DNA of 64,000 nt from Edaphobacter acidisoli (GTDB taxonomy: Bacteria > Acidobacteriota > Terriglobia > Terriglobales > Acidobacteriaceae): assembly GCF_014642855.1 (NCBI RefSeq), contig NZ_BMJB01000001.1, positions 2,480,001 through 2,544,000 on the forward strand. Reading direction: 5' to 3'. Each line of letters starts with the position of its first letter. The first letter of the stretch is position 1. Shown piece by piece: positions 62,908 through 64,000 of this stretch. The notes beneath the pieces were generated by a model. The model searched no databases. It saw nothing but the letters and a program-made list of their open reading frames with translations, and was not told the DNA's origin. The position numbers and the translations under genes are program-made.

Positions 62908-63579
62908 TCAGGCGGCGGGTTCGGTTTCGAAGTAGAGATACTTGCGCCAGGTGGCGTCGGCGCTGCCGATCATGCGCATGATGTGGCGCGAGGTGTGGAG
63001 CGTAAACGGGCGCGGCTCGCGCTGGAGCTTCATATCGGTCAGCTCGTGCAGCAGCTGGTTGCCCTTGCGGCGGTTGCAGTCGTGGCAGCAGGCGACGAGG
63101 TTCTCCCACGTGGAGAGGCCGCCGCGCGAACGCGGGATCACGTGGTCGAGCGTCAGTTCGCTGGCCGTCAGAACTATATTGCAGTACTGGCAGGCGTTGC
63201 GGTCGCGGAGCAGGATGTTCTTGCGCGAGAGAGCGCGCGTCTGGTGCGGGATGCGGCGATACTCCAGCAGGCGGATGACGCTGGGCATGGCAATCGCCAT
63301 ACGCGCGGCATGGAGCGTAGCTCCCTGCGCTTCTTCCGTACGGGCGACACCTTTGAGCACGAGGACAAGTGCGCGGCGTGCGCCACAAATATTAATCGGC
63401 TCATAGGAGGCATTGAGGACGAGGACCGGCGTCTGCATGGCCGGTTGGCGAAAGACGCCTATGCGAGGGTCGGCTTCAGACGGAGACGATGCGTGTCCGT
63501 GGGCGTGTCCTGCATGTCCGAGGTGGCGCTTCGCGTTGTGCCCATGCTTGCCCATCTTGCCCAGTTTTCCCGAATGCAT
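62908..63579 (-). CDS. HNH endonuclease with His-rich N-terminus
   Basis: Protein of 223 residues. The C-terminal half has the HNH nuclease fold: [20 protein letters not shown] with the general-base His, [18 protein letters not shown] with Asn, and HDCNRRKG with the last His and Cys ligands. The N-terminus is rich in His, Gly and Lys ([20 protein letters not shown]), which may bind metal. GGAGGAAGCA precedes the ATG at 63579 and overrules longer frames. Proteins of this HNH type are common and often of unknown role. The ComF gene ends 15 bp upstream. Confidence 0.85.
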   Translation of the reverse strand: MHSGKLGKMGKHGHNAKRHLGHAGHAHGHASSPSEADPRIGVFRQPAMQTPVLVLNASYEPINICGARRALVLVLKGVARTEEAQGATLHAARMAIAMPSVIRLLEYRRIPHQTRALSRKNILLRDRNACQYCNIVLTASELTLDHVIPRSRGGLSTWENLVACCHDCNRRKGNQLLHELTDMKLQREPRPFTLHTSRHIMRMIGSADATWRKYLYFETEPAA

Positions 63580-63593
63580 TGCTTCCTCCGGCC

Positions 63594-64000
63594 TCAGTTT
63601 CGTTCGTGGGTCTCCATGTCCCAGGCTGCAATCATCTCTGGCTGCGCCCGCGATACTGTCGCTACCCAAACTTTTGTTGCTCCCGCTCGCTTGAGCACAC
63701 TCGCACATGCGCGCGCCGTGGCTCCGGTGGTGTAGATGTCGTCCACCAACAGGACCTCGCGGCCTTTAATCGGCTGCTCGTGCGCCACGGCAAATGCGCC
63801 TTGCAGATTTCTCCTGCGTCCTTTTGGCGTGAGCGAGAACTGGCTTTGTGTGTTCTTCACACGGCGCAAGGTGCTGTGCGCGGCTACGAGCTTCCACGCT
63901 GGCCTTGTGCGGCGGAGTTCTTTGAGCGCGGATTCGGCCAGGAGCACGCTCTGGTTGTAGCCTCGCTGACGTTCGCGGGAGGAAAACAGCGGCACTGCGA
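63594..64000 (-). CDS. ComF family protein, partial (N-terminus beyond window)
   Basis: The frame is open to the window edge, so only the last 135 or so residues are seen. [20 protein letters not shown] is the PRPP-binding motif of a type I phosphoribosyltransferase, and [20 protein letters not shown] is the upstream ComF signature. The GTG at 63995 is an internal codon, not a start. ComFC-type proteins aid DNA uptake in competent bacteria or salvage. It probably shares an operon with the HNH gene 14 bp downstream. Confidence 0.88.
   Translation of the reverse strand, partial: AVPLFSSRERQRGYNQSVLLAESALKELRRTRPAWKLVAAHSTLRRVKNTQSQFSLTPKGRRRNLQGAFAVAHEQPIKGREVLLVDDIYTTGATARACASVLKRAGATKVWVATVSRAQPEMIAAWDMETHERN

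Overview
The window reads as chromosomal DNA of an acidobacterium, most likely family Acidobacteriaceae (Edaphobacter/Granulicella/Terriglobus type). The grounds are a GC-rich, densely coded sequence; TAT-exported sugar isomerase/epimerase-like proteins; VWA, DinB and HEAT-repeat proteins; plant-polysaccharide hydrolases (GH28, GH35-like); and short dispersed intergenic repeats. This placement is inference from gene content; there is no rRNA gene in the window.

Layout. 1-5.5 kb: a glycerol/polyol block with an SDR oxidoreductase, two ROK-type regulators, glycerol kinase and an aquaglyceroporin. 5.7-7.7 kb: two divergent TAT-exported TIM-barrel proteins. 7.8-11.1 kb: a translationally coupled ECF sigma / zinc anti-sigma / HEAT / HEAT operon, then tRNA-Thr(CGT). 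11.5-20.6 kb: polygalacturonase, an N-acetylmuramoyl-L-alanine amidase, secreted hypotheticals, a histidine kinase and RecX. 20.7-28.1 kb: a DUF429-like protein, AlaS, a cupin, a DoxX-like membrane protein, a DHFR-like reductase and an amidohydrolase. 28.4-32.2 kb: a GH35-type hydrolase and the conserved yceD-rpmF-plsX operon. 32.2-45.7 kb: lipoprotein, orphan Hcp, DinB, ThiE-like, soluble transhydrogenase plus ROK kinase, methyltransferase, MutM, VWA protein, PurA, HIT. 46-50.5 kb: ribosomal protein S1, a 7TM-like protein, a tiny secreted peptide, and IF-3. 50.6-52.6 kb: an unusual regulator pair and a mini-island in tRNA-Leu. 52.6-64 kb: carboxylesterase, RlpA, lipoprotein/ASCH pair, old yellow enzyme, MerR, YeiH/LysR, MurJ, HNH endonuclease and the start of a ComF gene.

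The most interesting stretch is 51.6-52.6 kb. A complete tRNA-Leu(CAG) is followed 866 bp downstream by an exact 22-bp copy of its 3' end, which is in turn followed by a strong terminator that looks like the original terminator of the tRNA. Between the repeats lie two small genes and no integrase. One is a DUF2829 protein, the family of the phage anti-Thoeris protein Tad2; the other encodes a membrane protein of 84 residues. This looks like a minimal or decayed integrative element carrying an anti-defence gene. Just upstream, a response regulator fused to a histone-H1-like Lys/Ala/Pro tail lies tail to tail with a stand-alone histidine-phosphotransfer-like protein of 87 residues.

Other points: IF-3 appears to start at an AUU codon well spaced from a GGAGG, 36 codons upstream of the first ATG. 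A secreted peptide of 59 residues (49088-49267) has its own leader structures and terminator. Several genes were given starts different from the longest reading frame because the ribosome binding site decides the start.
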